Origin: Wolfiporia cocos
Lineage: Eukaryota; Basidiomycota; Agaricomycetes; Polyporales; Phaeolaceae
Length of the DNA: 64,000 nucleotides
Assembly (NCBI GenBank): GCA_029448655.1
Contig: JACCLO010000006.1
Coordinates: 2,046,001 to 2,110,000 of the forward strand
Direction of reading: 5' to 3'
Shown piece after piece: positions 40,719 through 52,803 of the stretch. Within the stretch, counting starts at the first letter, position 1. The number at the start of each line of letters is the position of its first letter. The notes beneath the pieces were generated by a model. The model saw only the letters and a list, made by a program, of their open reading frames with translations, had not been told where the DNA came from and made no database searches. A program made the translations under genes and the position numbers.

Positions 40719-42354
40719 TCAAAAACGCCTTGCTGGTCTTTTAAACGGTTGCTTTACTGTTCTTGGTGAGATATCGTCGTCTTCTGCCTGTACTACCACC
40801 TTGGGATTGCCTTCAGATGACGGCGAATTGCTGCGTTTGAGCTTCTTCTTCGGACGGTGCGTTGCAGACTTGTTGGTGGGAGAAATCCGCTCACTATCGT
40901 TCTCGGGGGGTTGGCTTGAATGCCCCTGACTGGCATGTGCAGCTGTCCCCGCATTTGGAGGACTAGTACGGTTCGTCATCGACTGTTGGACACCACCTTC
41001 CTTTTCGTCTCTTTTCTGCTTATCATGGGTCCTACCTTCCTCGGGCTCGGTATCTGAGCCGTCATCTGTCGCTTGAGTCATCGGCTGTTGGCTTGCGCGG
41101 GGACTCGATGGTGGTAGCTTTGATACATTTGGCGGTTGCAATTCAGTCGTTTGCTGCAAAATATCAGGCAATCAGCAGAACTTCAAGTCAGTCTTACACT
41201 GTGGGGTACCTACCTCAGCCAGGGGGGACATTGGTCTCGAACGCTTCGGAGACGATTGCTCAGGAGATTCCGACGATGCTTGTGATGTCGAAGGAACGTG
41301 GGGTACGACAAAGTTGGGCACTTCTACCTCTGAGGTGATTGGCGCTTTGTGAACAAGGTGAGCAGAGTTCCCAGCAAGAGTGACAGGTGATGTACTGACG
41401 GATCCTCGGGACGAAATTGAATAGGGCTGTTAATCGTTGAAGGGTGGTTGTGACTTGCGGTTTGGACATCGCATGCCTAAGATGCGTGTCAAGTGTCCTG
41501 CGGGCTGTCCTGCCGATCCTGTCGGCTGCCTGGAGAAAGCACATGTAGACGACATTAGCCCGGCACGAGTGAGTATGATAAATTTACCCTCTCAAGATCC
41601 TCGTCTCGCATACGACCAACTGGATCCGTCGAAGAGAATGCAAGGTGTGACATGCTGATTAGAGGCACAATGAGATGCTGAGACAATATTTCAGCCGAGA
41701 GTTTGGGCCCGAGGTGGTACATCTCCCATTTCCACTTGAAGTTCTCACCGGACAATTCGTAATGCAGGTCCTTTACGTAGCCATTGATCATAGAAGAGCG
41801 GACATTGATAATCAGGACCTACCGCATTGCGAGACTCAACGATCTCGAACGATACTTCGGGTAAACCCCCGAGAGAGTGAGCGGAGGATATGAGTTCGAG
41901 GATGGCTGCCCTCCATTCTTCCTCTTCTTGCGAGGTCCTGAGGTTGCTGAAGCTGGTCCTTTGCTGTGGGTTACTTTTCTGCCATCTCCGCACAAATTGT
42001 TCCATCGTTAGCACTTGATGATGAAACAGTTGAGTTGATGAGATATTCAATGGCATTACGGCTGGATTCAAACCTTCCCCCCATACGTTCTTGGTGTCTG
42101 TAGCGAAGGCGCAACAAAGCTGTTTCTCTATAGAACCATAAAACTTCTATCACATGTATCCACGTATGAGCTAATCATTTCCACAAGCTTGAACATAACG
42201 TACCATCAAATAAGGAGTAGACTTGTCTGAGTCGATCTTTACGAGCCACTCTCTAGGGATGAGCAATTTCGCATGTTCCTATTAATAAATCAAAAGTTGT
42301 CATGGGTTCCATTGGTAGGCTCATGTTGGCGCATACTTCAGAGAAGTACTCCAT
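40719..42354 (-). CDS. XLF/Cernunnos (Nej1) non-homologous end-joining factor
   Basis: Seven minus-strand exons: 42354-42337, 42278-42204, 42146-41823, 41770-41588, 41529-41400, 41329-41214, 41153-40719 (426 aa). The head domain has the family pattern: PREWLVKI, then a KFYGSIEKQLCCAFATD strand and NVWGEGL, then the Leu/Trp-rich ELSGENFKWKWEMYHL and SAEILSQHLIVPLISMS (the LSQHLI-PL block is the clearest XLF match). A short helical stalk follows (DLERAADRIGRTARRTL). The C-terminal half is Ser/Pro-rich, disordered and basic (HRPKKKLKRS), where XLF proteins bind DNA and Ku. XLF aligns broken DNA ends with XRCC4-ligase IV. The first exon is only 18 nt. Divergent from the FHA gene. Confidence 0.85.
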
Positions 42355-42721
42355 TTGATAAACGAAGTCTAAGAGTAGCCGCAACGCAAATGCTTCGGAT
42401 ACAGATTTGAGATGATGCCGTCGGGCTTTTTATCAGCTGAGGGGCACAATATGGCCAGTATGTCTCTCGATGTAAACCAAGTTTGTGGCCTGAAGTCAAC
42501 TTGCTCGCACAGTACGTAAGGTCGAGAATCAAGCAAGGTCGCGATATCGATATGCCAATATGCCACTGCACTGTAACTGTGACCGTGACGGTCCCCAAGC
42601 AGGTTCTGCTGACAAATCTGAATCAAACCTTTGGCTGCATCCATCCAGTTCTCCTCGTGGCTTTGACTACCTTGTGGCCAGGCTCGCCTCTGCTACCAGA
42701 ATCAAATCTTAAGCATACTCT
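42355..42721. promoter_or_regulatory. Bidirectional promoter between XLF and the FHA/G-patch gene
   Basis: 367 bp separates the two start codons. No individual motif is assigned. Confidence 0.5.
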
Positions 42722-44077
42722 ATGGAAGAGGGGGAGCTGGCTGAAAGTCTTCATGGTGTTGCGAGAGGATCCTACACCTCTGATGTCCCTCAAGCGGGAG
42801 CACCAGACACCTCCGGGGCTATCTACTCTCCCGCATTAGAATGGCCAGGGGACACTGAGACCCCATATTCTCTACAAGTCGGAACCGATCTGTCTTGTCT
42901 AAATCCCCATGATTCTCCCCATGACTCTCTCTCAGACGAGCTTTCGTCACCGACCACATTGCATACACGCTCGAGCAACACCACATCTCTACGCCTTCTG
43001 GTCCTCCGGAGCTCAATCCTTCCCAAGAAGCAGACTCTTGCCGTCCTGGATGGCTACCCTGAGATTCAGATTGGCCGCGATGTCGCGCCACCCACGAGCG
43101 ACACACCGCGCATACGTCTGAAAGAGATGGAGGTGTCCAAGCTACACGCGACGGTTTACTGGGACCAGGACAGACGTGAGTGGGCTGTCGTAGACATGGG
43201 CTCGAAGCACGGTACTTTTCTCAGGTCCATTTCCATGCACGCCGATTTCTCTCCAGCGCCAAATGCCCGTGCTACTCTCCCAGGTTCTGTCAACCTCAGA
43301 GGAGTGCGCTTATCGCCGCCTCGGGAAGCCAGCATACCACGGAGGTTAAGTCATCTTGACGAACTCAGCGTTGGCGGAACAACGTTTGCGGTACATGTCC
43401 ACGAGGGCCAGGTGCCGTGTGCGGACTGCTCGCCGAAGGACGGGGACGAGATTCCTCTTTATGATTCGAGGAGGGCGGAGCGCGAGGCCGCGGCAGCCAG
43501 GAAGCGCAAGCGCGAGAACTCTGAACCCATCGTTGCTGTGGAGACGTCTATTGGGCAACGCGACCCAAAGAGGGCGTTGACGATGCTGAAGCGTAGTCTT
43601 CTGTCACGACATGATGCCTCCGCTGTTAAGGGAGATGGGGCGCCTCACTACGTCGATCGGAGTGCACGCCGGCGTGCGTTGCACCCAGACTCAGCTCCTG
43701 CTACGCCATACGCTAACTCACACAGACCACATACACCTTACTCGCCACCGCCCTTCCGTGCGTCTACACAGACACCGCCACACTCATTGCCTACTCCAGC
43801 CGTCTCTGCGCCACCAACACCCGTGCCAGAGACGAATGTCGGCCATCAATTGCTCTTGAAACAGGGCTGGCAACCTGGCACGGCTCTTGGACAGGAGAAC
43901 AGCAGTGATGTGGCGCTTGTTGAGCCGCTGGAAGTGAGCGGCAATACGGGCAGGCAGGGCCTCGGGATGACCTCCCCCGCGCCCGCTGCCCTGCCTGCGA
44001 GTCAGAGTTGGCAAGACGCTGCAAAATACAAACGATGGTCTGATATGAAGGAACATATCCACATCGGATCTCGATGA
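42722..44077 (+). CDS. FHA and G-patch domain protein (AGGF1-like layout)
   Basis: Intronless 451-aa frame. The FHA domain at about 90-235 has IGRD (117-120), SKLHATV (139-145) and GSKHGTFL (160-167), the phosphothreonine-binding signature, plus a Pro-rich insertion before the last strand. A basic region (RKRKREN, about 267-273) is a candidate nuclear localisation signal. The G-patch is at about 375-420 (HQLLLKQGWQPGTALGQ through NTGRQGLG), a module that binds RNA helicases or RNA. The combination suggests a nuclear RNA-processing or signalling role. Pairing with the XLF gene may be coincidence. The ATG is the first in frame. Confidence 0.9.
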   Translation: MEEGELAESLHGVARGSYTSDVPQAGAPDTSGAIYSPALEWPGDTETPYSLQVGTDLSCLNPHDSPHDSLSDELSSPTTLHTRSSNTTSLRLLVLRSSILPKKQTLAVLDGYPEIQIGRDVAPPTSDTPRIRLKEMEVSKLHATVYWDQDRREWAVVDMGSKHGTFLRSISMHADFSPAPNARATLPGSVNLRGVRLSPPREASIPRRLSHLDELSVGGTTFAVHVHEGQVPCADCSPKDGDEIPLYDSRRAEREAAAARKRKRENSEPIVAVETSIGQRDPKRALTMLKRSLLSRHDASAVKGDGAPHYVDRSARRRALHPDSAPATPYANSHRPHTPYSPPPFRASTQTPPHSLPTPAVSAPPTPVPETNVGHQLLLKQGWQPGTALGQENSSDVALVEPLEVSGNTGRQGLGMTSPAPAALPASQSWQDAAKYKRWSDMKEHIHIGSR

Positions 44078-45236
44078 CGGGTGTGGTAGAATTTGGCTCC
44101 TGTTATACGTTTAATATGCTGATGTTGATCCATTCGGACGGTCCTTGGAAAGAAGCAGTTTCTCCGAGGAGTCCCTGGCGGCTGTTCTGCACAGCAACCC
44201 TCGCCAACACTGGTCGGGATATCCAGGCTCACCTAATGTGTATCGCAAATCGATTCGATCACGCCGCTATATCAGTTTTACTCTCGATTCGGGCGAGGAT
44301 ACCCCTACCAGTCCGAAGAGTAGTGCCGTTAGTTCGCATGGATATCCAACTAGTCCTAATCTCGACTTGTCTACTGCCTCGTGTCGCAGCAACTGCGCAA
44401 GACCCCATCCCTCGCAGCGGTTGTTGCCGTGTACCGACGCCAGAACCTTATCACAATGCGATGTTAATGCGATAGCTGAAGATCTCCGGCTTTGCAAGCT
44501 GTGCGTGCATCATCTGATGAGGCCAGAGCCTTGCAATCATATAGTTCCCGTATCCCTGGTGAATGTACCGACAGCAGTCATCCATCAGTTACCAGACGAG
44601 GTTGCGACAACGCGTAGCACAGCAATCGCAGAAGCCTTGGCTTCGAAGCGATAGGTGACGACAGCTGCGACGCAATACGCCTCGAAGCTCTATAGAAGTG
44701 TGCCTTCGCCTACCGAGGGCCCTTTCGGAGTCACATCACAACTATTGCGTAAACCGTCTGCCTCGTGTATTTCGTGCGGCACACAGGCCGAGCAAGAGCG
44801 AAATTGAATGAAGCAGTGCAGCGCGTCTCTGGAGTTTCATGGCTGCTGTGGCTCGGTCTGACTCAAAATCCGACGGCGAGACTTGCACCGACCAGAAGTT
44901 TTGGCCCGAGGCAGTGTCGGGTGGAGGAAAGTAAGCGCTGTCGCCACAGGACGTGTCGTGCTCTTTGTCTCAGTTTGTCCGTCACGTGTGGCGCGACGCG
45001 GTCCAAGTTCAAATCGCGAATCCAACATCGCTCAACTTGCTGCTTGCTTGTTGGCTGACACTGTCATCGTCTCTTCTCCTCTCTCCTCCTCCTCCTCCCG
45101 ACCTCTTTAGCGGAACATCGATCCTCTTTCTTTAAGATCTCCGGTTTCTTTCGGCACAGCACAGCCCAAGTCTCAAGTCATTTCCGAATTCGTCTTCGTT
45201 GTGGCCACCGACCGCATATCTACAATTATCGACACA
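44078..45236. other. Intergenic region with a possible coding relic
   Basis: The frame 44115-44654 (plus) lacks an ATG but its first 80 codons read as Ser/Pro-rich protein (HWSGYPGSPN, then TPTSPKSSAV). It could be a dead gene fragment or an exon of an unrecognised gene. The right part is the cyclin promoter. Confidence 0.35.
45068..45107 (+). promoter_or_regulatory. CT-rich tract of the cyclin promoter
   Basis: A 40-nt pyrimidine-rich run about 130-170 nt before the ATG at 45237. Such tracts commonly precede transcription starts in highly expressed fungal genes. Confidence 0.4.
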
Positions 45237-47147
45237 ATGACCAGCCATGGAATCAGAGTAAGATCCCATCAAGTTCATTGATCATCCAAAAGCAGTGCAC
45301 TGACCGCGCGCATCATGCGCCACATTGCTAGTTCCCCCTGCGAAACCGAACCGCGCCACAGCGGCCGAAAGTCAACGGTGACGAGAACGCCACAAGCAAG
45401 CACATCCGCCAGTCATCATCAGGGGCATTGCGAGCCCTTAAAGGTGATACACAACCTGCGAAGGCAGGTCCCCAACGCCCCGTCCTCACCGAGGTGACAA
45501 CCACGGCGGTCAACCGCAAGGTTAGTGTTCGAGCATGAGCACGCACCATATCATATCATCCGCCCCAACATGCTAACCGTTCGACGTCTCCAGCAGCAGG
45601 AGAACCCCGGCAAGCCCGATGTAATCACCAAGGAGAAGGAGAACGTTGTCAGTGTTGCCGTCAAGCGCAGCACCTCGGCTAGCGTCGTAACAACTGGCCC
45701 ACAACGAGTTCCTGTCGACTCTACGAGGGCTGCTCCAACGGTTGCTCATGCACGCTCAACTTCACTGCGTATACTGCATCCCCAGGTTTCAGCACGCGGG
45801 TCGCATAACGCCACTGCGGCTGAGAACCCGCCCTCCCGCGATGGAGTTGCCGAGAAAGACCATGAGATGGAGGTCGACGAGCGCCATGCCGCGCCACATA
45901 CACTAGATGCTGGGAAGATCGTCAGCATACCCGGAAAGACAGCGCAGCACAGCATTGAGGAGGGCGCCGAGGAGGTAAAGAAGACCGCATCGCCTACCCA
46001 GGCAGGCAGGCAGAAGCGCATCTGGCCTGCGATCGACACCGAGCGGGCCCAGCGTTACAGACGCGAAGTTGATGACATCAAGGAAACCTTTGAAGACCCC
46101 ATCGACGAGTTCGACTCGACGATGTGCTCGGAGTATGCCGATGAGATCTTCGAGTATATGCACCAGCTTGAGGTGTGGACCATGTCCCACTTCGATGTCG
46201 GTTGAAATATTAACAGTTGATGCAGGAGGAGGTGATGCCGAACCCAGACTACATGAACGGCCAGCCCGAGATTACATGGGAGATGCGTGAGACGCTAGTC
46301 GACTGGCTGCTGCAGGTTCACTTGCGGTATCACATGCTGCCGGAGACATTGTGGATCGCAATCAACATCGTCGATCGCTTCCTGTCGCGGCGCACTGTGT
46401 CGGTTCTGAAGCTGCAGCTCGTCGGCGTGACCGCCATGTTCATCGCGTCGAAGTACGAGGAGATTCTGGCCCCCGGGGTGGAAGAGTTCGTGTACATAAC
46501 GGAGCAGGGCTACTCACGGGATGAGATTCTGAAGGGCGAGCGGATCGTTCTGCAGACGCTCGACTTCAAGATCAGCCAGTATTGCTCGCCATACAGTTGG
46601 ATGCGCAAGATCAGCAAGGCGGACGACTACGATATTCACACGCGCACGCTGAGCAAGTTCCTCACGGAGGTGACTTTGCTCGACCATAGTTTCCTCCGCG
46701 TGAAGCCCAGTCTGGTGGCGGCGGTAGGGATGTACACTGCGCGGCGGATGCTGGGTGGGGACTGGGTGAGTCTGCCTCCCCTCTCACGCACTTCATTAAT
46801 ATGTGATGTGCGCCATGGCCGCACGCCGGGACCGCGTTTCTTTCATTGTTCCAAAAACCCACCGTTCTCACGTGCCACTTACGTTGTTCTCACCTGAGCC
46901 GATCGCTAACGAATCTATTGTCTTTATCTAGAGCGAGTCGTTCATCTTCCACTCCGGATACACAGAGGAGCATCTCCTCCCCGGCTACGGGATGCTCATG
47001 GAGAAAATGCGCCAGCCCGCGTTCACAAAGCTGCACGTTTGCGGCAAGTACGCGAACAAGAAGTTCCTCAGGGCGTCGGTCTTTGCCGTAGACTATGCGC
47101 GCAAGGAAGGCGCCGGCCAACCTGTGCCGAGCCCGAACGCTGTCTAG
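45237..47147 (+). CDS. G2/mitotic B-type cyclin
   Basis: Five exons: 45237-45257, 45332-45520, 45594-46172, 46226-46765, 46932-47147 (514 aa). The cyclin box begins MRETLVDWLLQVHLRYHML and continues FIASKYEEI...PGVEEFVYI; the second fold is in exons 4-5. The disordered N-terminus has a destruction-box-like RPVLTEVTT (56-64) and a KEN box (85-87), both APC/C degrons. It should activate the Cdk1 kinase at mitotic entry. The first exon is 21 nt. The last intron is 166 nt, long for the locus. Exon 3's acceptor could also be three nt later (CAG-CAG), changing one Gln. Confidence 0.93.
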
Positions 47148-48482
47148 GCATGCCGACTGCGACGCATCAGACGTTCTGATGTCTGGCATAGTGCCCTGTC
47201 TCGCGCCCGCCCGTGTGTCTGGCTGTCGTCTGTGTACTACTACGCCCTGTGTCGCTGCGCATCGTCCATGATCCTTGGCATCCGTCCTTCACCGCCTCCG
47301 TCTCGCCTGCATCCACATGTCTTCACCAGCTAGTCTCTACACAACCCCACTTGTCCTGCCCATGTCTCTATGCCTGTCATCGCATCGCTTCCCATCAACT
47401 TGTTCTGGTCTTGCCTGGTCTGTTTGGTCTGAACCCCCCATCGCATCCCCGTCTGCCACTGTCATTCCCTAGTCAAAATGCCAGGTCTCCTGCACCACAA
47501 GCCTCGTCCGTCCGTTCGATCTCGGACCACATATGCGTCCCATCTCGGTTTGTCTATCCTTCGCACTTGATCTATCGTTATGTTGTCTTTGTTTTGCTTT
47601 GTCTCGTATCGCTCTTCGGCTCTTGCTTTGTCCTTCTGGTTCGCCGTACTTTCTCCCGGCAGCATTGCATCTGTATCGCTCGTCGGTTGAGTTGGTGTTA
47701 GATTCGGTCTATGTTGTGTCCTGTATCTCTTATCTCTGGCTCTGGTCTCGGTTCTGCAACGATAGTAGTCGGTCTTGCCGCATCCGCCCGCGTGGGCTTG
47801 ATAATTGTACAGACAAAGACAAATCTTGTAGAGTACTCTGAATGGACTTGGCTCGCTAAACGCATCTAAATCTTATCTCTCCTCTCTGATATGCCTGCCA
47901 ATATCGAGCTTGAGAATGCTTGTTTACACCAAAGCCTGCATCGCAGCGGGCCAAAATGCGCTTTAAATAGGCTCTCGAGTCCGAAAGCCCATTGCGTTGC
48001 GCAATAGATTCAGTATATCCCGAGCGTGAGCGCGCTGCCGTTGGCTCGCAGCGCTTCCCTTGTCAGAAATCTTTGCCCACCTCACTGGTGCGCCCGTCGC
48101 TGGCATCGCAAAGATGTGTCTGGTACTTCTGAGGAGACGCGCGGGGTTGCGCCACAGACGCGTCGCGACGCGTCGGAACGATCAACGGAAGTAAAAGAGC
48201 GATTTGAATGGGTAGTGTGTATGAACACCTCGTTTTCCATTGATTCATCTGGAGTTTGCTACTGCTGGACTAGATCTGTAGCCCTGCGTAGCTCCTTGGC
48301 TCCTCTGCCGGCGGAGGCAAGGGCGGATCAGAAGAGTCCGGGCTCTACAACGCCGCCATGGAATCACATGCGCACGTACGCGCTTGACGGCGCTTTCCCC
48401 ATTAGCTCGGTCACCCCACCAGTTCACGAAGCTCCTTGAACATATCCTGGTGGATACATCTGAGCTCTCAATATCCAACACG
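47148..48482. other. Intergenic region after the cyclin gene
   Basis: 1.3 kb. The first 700 bp is T/C-rich and looks like long 3' UTR. The rest holds the FOX2 promoter with the palindrome at 48158. Frames up to 162 codons are low-complexity artefacts. Confidence 0.55.
48158..48173. promoter_or_regulatory. Perfect ACGCGT palindrome, FOX2 promoter
   Basis: ACGCGTCGCGACGCGT, extending to an 18-bp perfect palindrome (48157-48174), 325 bp before the ATG. Confidence 0.6.
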
Positions 48483-51400
48483 ATGTCTCAGCTTTCATTC
48501 AGAGGACATACGGTAATCGTTACTGGTGCAGGAGGAGGGCTGGGTAAAGCGTAAGTACAAGCACCATAGTCGATATATGCGTGTTCACTCAATGACATAC
48601 GCGACGCCTAGATACTCGCTGTTCTACGCATCAAGGGGTGCAAATGTTGTCGTTAACGACGTGAGCCAGGAAGCGGCACAGAAAGTGGTCGATGAGATCA
48701 CCAAAGGTACGTCGCACGTCAGGGGTCATGCATGTCTCTCGACTTGAACCGGCTCATGCGTGGCTTGTCCGAAGCGGGCGGAAAGGCGGTCACCAACACA
48801 TCTTCTGTGGCTGATGGAGCAGCCGTCATAAAGACTGCTCTAGATGCGTTCGGTGGTGTGACCATCCTCATCAACAATGCCGGTATCCTGCGAGACAAAG
48901 GGTGCGCTCCGCATGGCAGGCTCATCTGCATACATCTCTCTGAGCCGCAACGCAGGTTCAAGAACATGACCGACCAAGAGTGGGATCAGGTGCAACTTGT
49001 TCACCTCAAGGGCGCGTTCTCGTGTAGCAAGGCTGTCTGGCCCATCTTCTGCAAGCAGGGCTTCGGCCGTATCGTCAACACCGCAAGTGCTGCCGGTCTA
49101 TACGGTATTTACAGTCCCAAAATGCTCCTATATGCGCATTCCGTTGACAATGTCATGGCATGGTAGGTAACTTCGGACAGGCGAACTACAGCGCGGCCAA
49201 GATGGGTCTCGTCGCGTTCACCAAGACGCTTGCACTGGAAGGTGCCAAGTACGGCATCAAAGCAACTGTCATTGCTCCAGTGTGTCATCAATTGAATACA
49301 CCAGCTATCTTTCAAGCTGACTGCCTCGCGTTAGGTGGCCGCCTCTGCTATGACCGAGACGATCATGCCACCCGAAATGCTTGCTAACTTAAAGGTTCGT
49401 GTGGCATCCCAAATCTGACGTATGTCACGTACTGATTGCCAGCTCAGCCAGAATTTGTCGCTCCATTCGTTGCTGCAGTGACGCACCCTGACGGCCCCGA
49501 TGCCTCTGGGAGGATCTTCGAGGTTGGCGCTGGCTTCATCGCCGAGGTGCGCTGGGAACGTAGCAAGGGCGTCGTCTTCAAGACGGACGCGTCATTAACG
49601 CCGTCTGCGGTATGTACATGTGACCTACGCAGATATTGTTGTGTTTAGTGAAATATGTACAGGTTCAGGAGAATTGGGCGGACATTACGGACTTCAGCGA
49701 GCCGGAATAGTACGTGCTCATTCATCGAGTGCTTCTTCACAGCTCAACCGAGTCTTATTTAGCCCGCAAGGCCTCCCGGACTACGATCCGCAGGTATAAC
49801 ATAGCGGTTCTCAGTCACAGTGGATCTGCTTGCTTAATGTTACGACTGAAGGCAATACTCGCCGCCGGATCCAGCCTTCCCGCTAACGCACAAGCATCCC
49901 CAGAAACCCGCTTCGACGGCAAGACGGCGATCATCACCGGTGCAGGAACTGGCCTGGGCCGCGCATATGCCTTGATGTATGCGCGCCTCGGCGCGAATGT
50001 CGTTGTCAACGACATTAGCGAGAAGGCCGCACAAGGCGTAGTCGCCGAGATTACAAGGGGTAGGTCGAATTTTCTGCTGATGACTGGACAACGCTCATAT
50101 CGATACAGTCGGTGGTAGGGCGGTGGCTGCAGTCCTATCGGCAGAAGACGGCGAGGGAATTGTGAAGATCGCACTGGATTCGTTCGGTGGCGTGCATGTG
50201 CTTGTTGCGAATGTTGGTCTGGTGCGGGGCAATGCGTTCGCTGCAATGACAGAACAGGACTGGGATGCCATCATGGCTGTACATTTGCGGTAAGTTCCCG
50301 CATACAGTGGCACTCGCATATAAGCTTCATTGTGGCTCGCCGATCGTGTAGTGCCACATTCAAGGTAACTGGCTCCTCTATGAAATTAAGTCCCGTTGCT
50401 GATGAAATCTCAGTGTGCAAAAGCAGTTTGGCCCATTTTCCAGAAGCAAAAGTTTGGCCGCATTGTGACAACAGGATCGCAATCTGCTATATGTGCGTCT
50501 GATACTTCTGTGATGGCATCAATTTGACAAAATGACTTAATCACGTAATCAGACGGGTTTGTTGGACTCGCCAACGTTAGTACATGTCTCATCGCTTCGA
50601 CCGCATTAACGACGTCGTGCTGCTACTGACCGAGGTGTCCGTACACAGTACGCCACAGCTAAGGCTGCCGTACTGAGCTTGACGCGGACACTCGCAATCG
50701 AGGGTAGGAAATACAACATCCTCGCGAACACCGTCATCCCTTCTGTCGGTGCGATGGTAGGACTAGGGCGGTAAGCAATATCTTATGAAGCGATCTGCGC
50801 TCATAACCACTGACGCACTATCCGATCCGCGATCGGCATCATGCATCAGCGCCCACAACAACGTCGATGCGATCAAGGTTAGACCACATTGCTCCACAGT
50901 CATCATCAACCATCATCAACCCTCTGAGCGAGATTCATATCGTGTTACTGCGAATACTTACGTGTGCGTGATTAGGAGGAATATGTCGCGCCGGTCGTGG
51001 GATTCCTAACAAGCGAGGCGAACGAGGAGACGACCGGCGGGCTGTTCCAAATCGCCGCTGGTTGGGTCGCGCAACTTCGGTGGCAGCGCACTGGAGGGCA
51101 TGGGTTCCCTGTTAATCATTCGCTTACTCCGGAGGCGATTATTTCAAAGTGGGATACTATCACTAACTTCAGTAAGTAAGTCTTTTGGTTTATGTTTTGG
51201 ATGTTTACACAACGTCTCAGCGGACGGCCGTGCGACGAATCCATCCAGTACACAGGAAGCGTTTATGCAGGTATTGTTTCATTTTATCTTCCTCGTCTCA
51301 ACCCAATGATTGTGTCCAGATCGCTGAGAATTTCGGTAATGAGGCCGAAGACACTAGCAGCGGTAGCGAGAGTCCATATGCCGATCCGGAAGACTCGAAG

Positions 51401-52803
51401 CTCGTGGCAGAGGCGAAGAAGCACGTCGAAGACCCACTCGAGTTCAACTACACTGAACGAGACGTGATTCTTTACAATCTCGGCATTGGCGCGATGGCAG
51501 ACGAGCTGCAATGGACGTTTGAAGGACACGACGAGTTCGCTGCTCTCCCTACATTTGGTGTGATCCCACAATTCATGGCAAGCGGGGGCATCTCACTCGA
51601 CTGGCTACCGAACTACAATCCTGTTTGTTGCGAGCGTAGATTCTGCTCAAGCCCAATTGCTCATACTCTGATAGGCGAAGCTACTACATGGTGAACAATA
51701 TCTATCAATCAAAGGGCCTATTCCGACCAGCGGGCAGCTGGTAAACGAGACACGGTCAGTGTAAATCCATCGGTAACATGCTGCCTCGAAATCGCTTATA
51801 CTCGTGGTGTTTTGCAGGCTAATGGAGGTATTGGACAAGGGCAAGGCGGCCGCTGTGACCTCAATTGTCCAAACAAAACACAAGGCGTCCGGCAAAGTGA
51901 TCTTTGAAAATCAGTCGACGGTCTTTGTTCGTGGAGCAGGGGGTTTTGGAGGCAAGCGTGTGGGTAAAGGTGCGTGTCATCTGTTTCTGCTCGTTGTGGC
52001 TGGATCTTCGCTACACTCGAACGACTCCATCTTGGCGTGATATCTTTAGATGACTGGGTGATTTTGCTCATACGAGGCGCTGTCCGATGTAGATCGTGGC
52101 GCAGCATCTGCGGCAAACACACCGCCACAACGTAAGCCAGATGCTGTCATCGAGGAGAAGACGCTACCTAGCCAAGCCGCATTGTATCGGTGAGTCGATA
52201 CCTCCACAGAAACGTTGCCCTTGCGGCATTTTGACCGTCATTTGCATCGAGGTTGAGCGGTGATAACAATCCATTGCATGTATGTGGTATTCTCATCCTT
52301 CACATTGCGCTTTAGCAAATGAATGCACTCTTAGATTCTTCCGGAATTCGCTGCAGTAGGCGGATTCGATCGGCCCATACTTCATGGTGAGTCCTTACAT
52401 GACCCTGCCGTGCGCAGATCCCAAATCACTCCGTTATGTAGGGTTATGTTTCTTTGGCATCTCTGGCAAGCACGTGTTGAAGACGTTCGGCGAATTCACC
52501 GACATTAAAGTGCGGTACGTAACACCCCTATCTTTCTATGATCCAGCCTACATCTGCACCACTCTAATTATGGATGCAGGTTCGCGGGTGTAGTCTACCC
52601 TGGGGAGACCCTCGTGACGGAGATGTGGAAGGAGGGCGACAAGGTCATCTTCCGTATGTTTCTCGCGCTCACGAATCGTACCCCGCTGATCATTGCCCTT
52701 TCTCGACAATGCAGAGACAAAGGTCAAGGAGCGTGGCACAACTGTTCTCTCAGCTGCTGCGGCGACGCTTGCACAGCCTGGCGCCGCAAAGGCAAGGTTG
52801 TGA
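48483..52803 (+). CDS. FOX2: Peroxisomal multifunctional beta-oxidation enzyme (Fox2/MFE-2)
   Basis: Twenty-seven exons (899 aa): 48483-48550, 48612-48706, 48775-48901, 48956-49104, 49167-49279, 49335-49394, 49448-49609, 49663-49709, 49763-49793, 49852-50059, 50109-50289, 50352-50364, 50414-50492, 50553-50575, 50649-50770, 50850-50877, 50976-51171, 51221-51270, 51320-51622, 51675-51754, 51818-51969, 52093-52189, 52252-52279, 52335-52386, 52442-52514, 52580-52653, 52715-52803. Two SDR dehydrogenase domains (TGAGGGLG with Y154/K158; TGAGTGLG near 313 with Y453/K457) precede a hot-dog enoyl-CoA hydratase-2 domain (SGDNNPLH, then [10 protein letters not shown]). It ends KARL, a PTS1-type signal. 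It catalyses hydration of enoyl-CoA and oxidation of (3R)-hydroxyacyl-CoA. The 13-nt exon 12 and the 79-nt intron before exon 16 are the least usual parts. Confidence 0.95.

Noticed and set aside
47213..47701. 162-codon frame after the cyclin gene
   Set aside because: Pyrimidine-rich sequence giving a Cys/Ser/Leu/Val low-complexity translation; better explained as 3' UTR.
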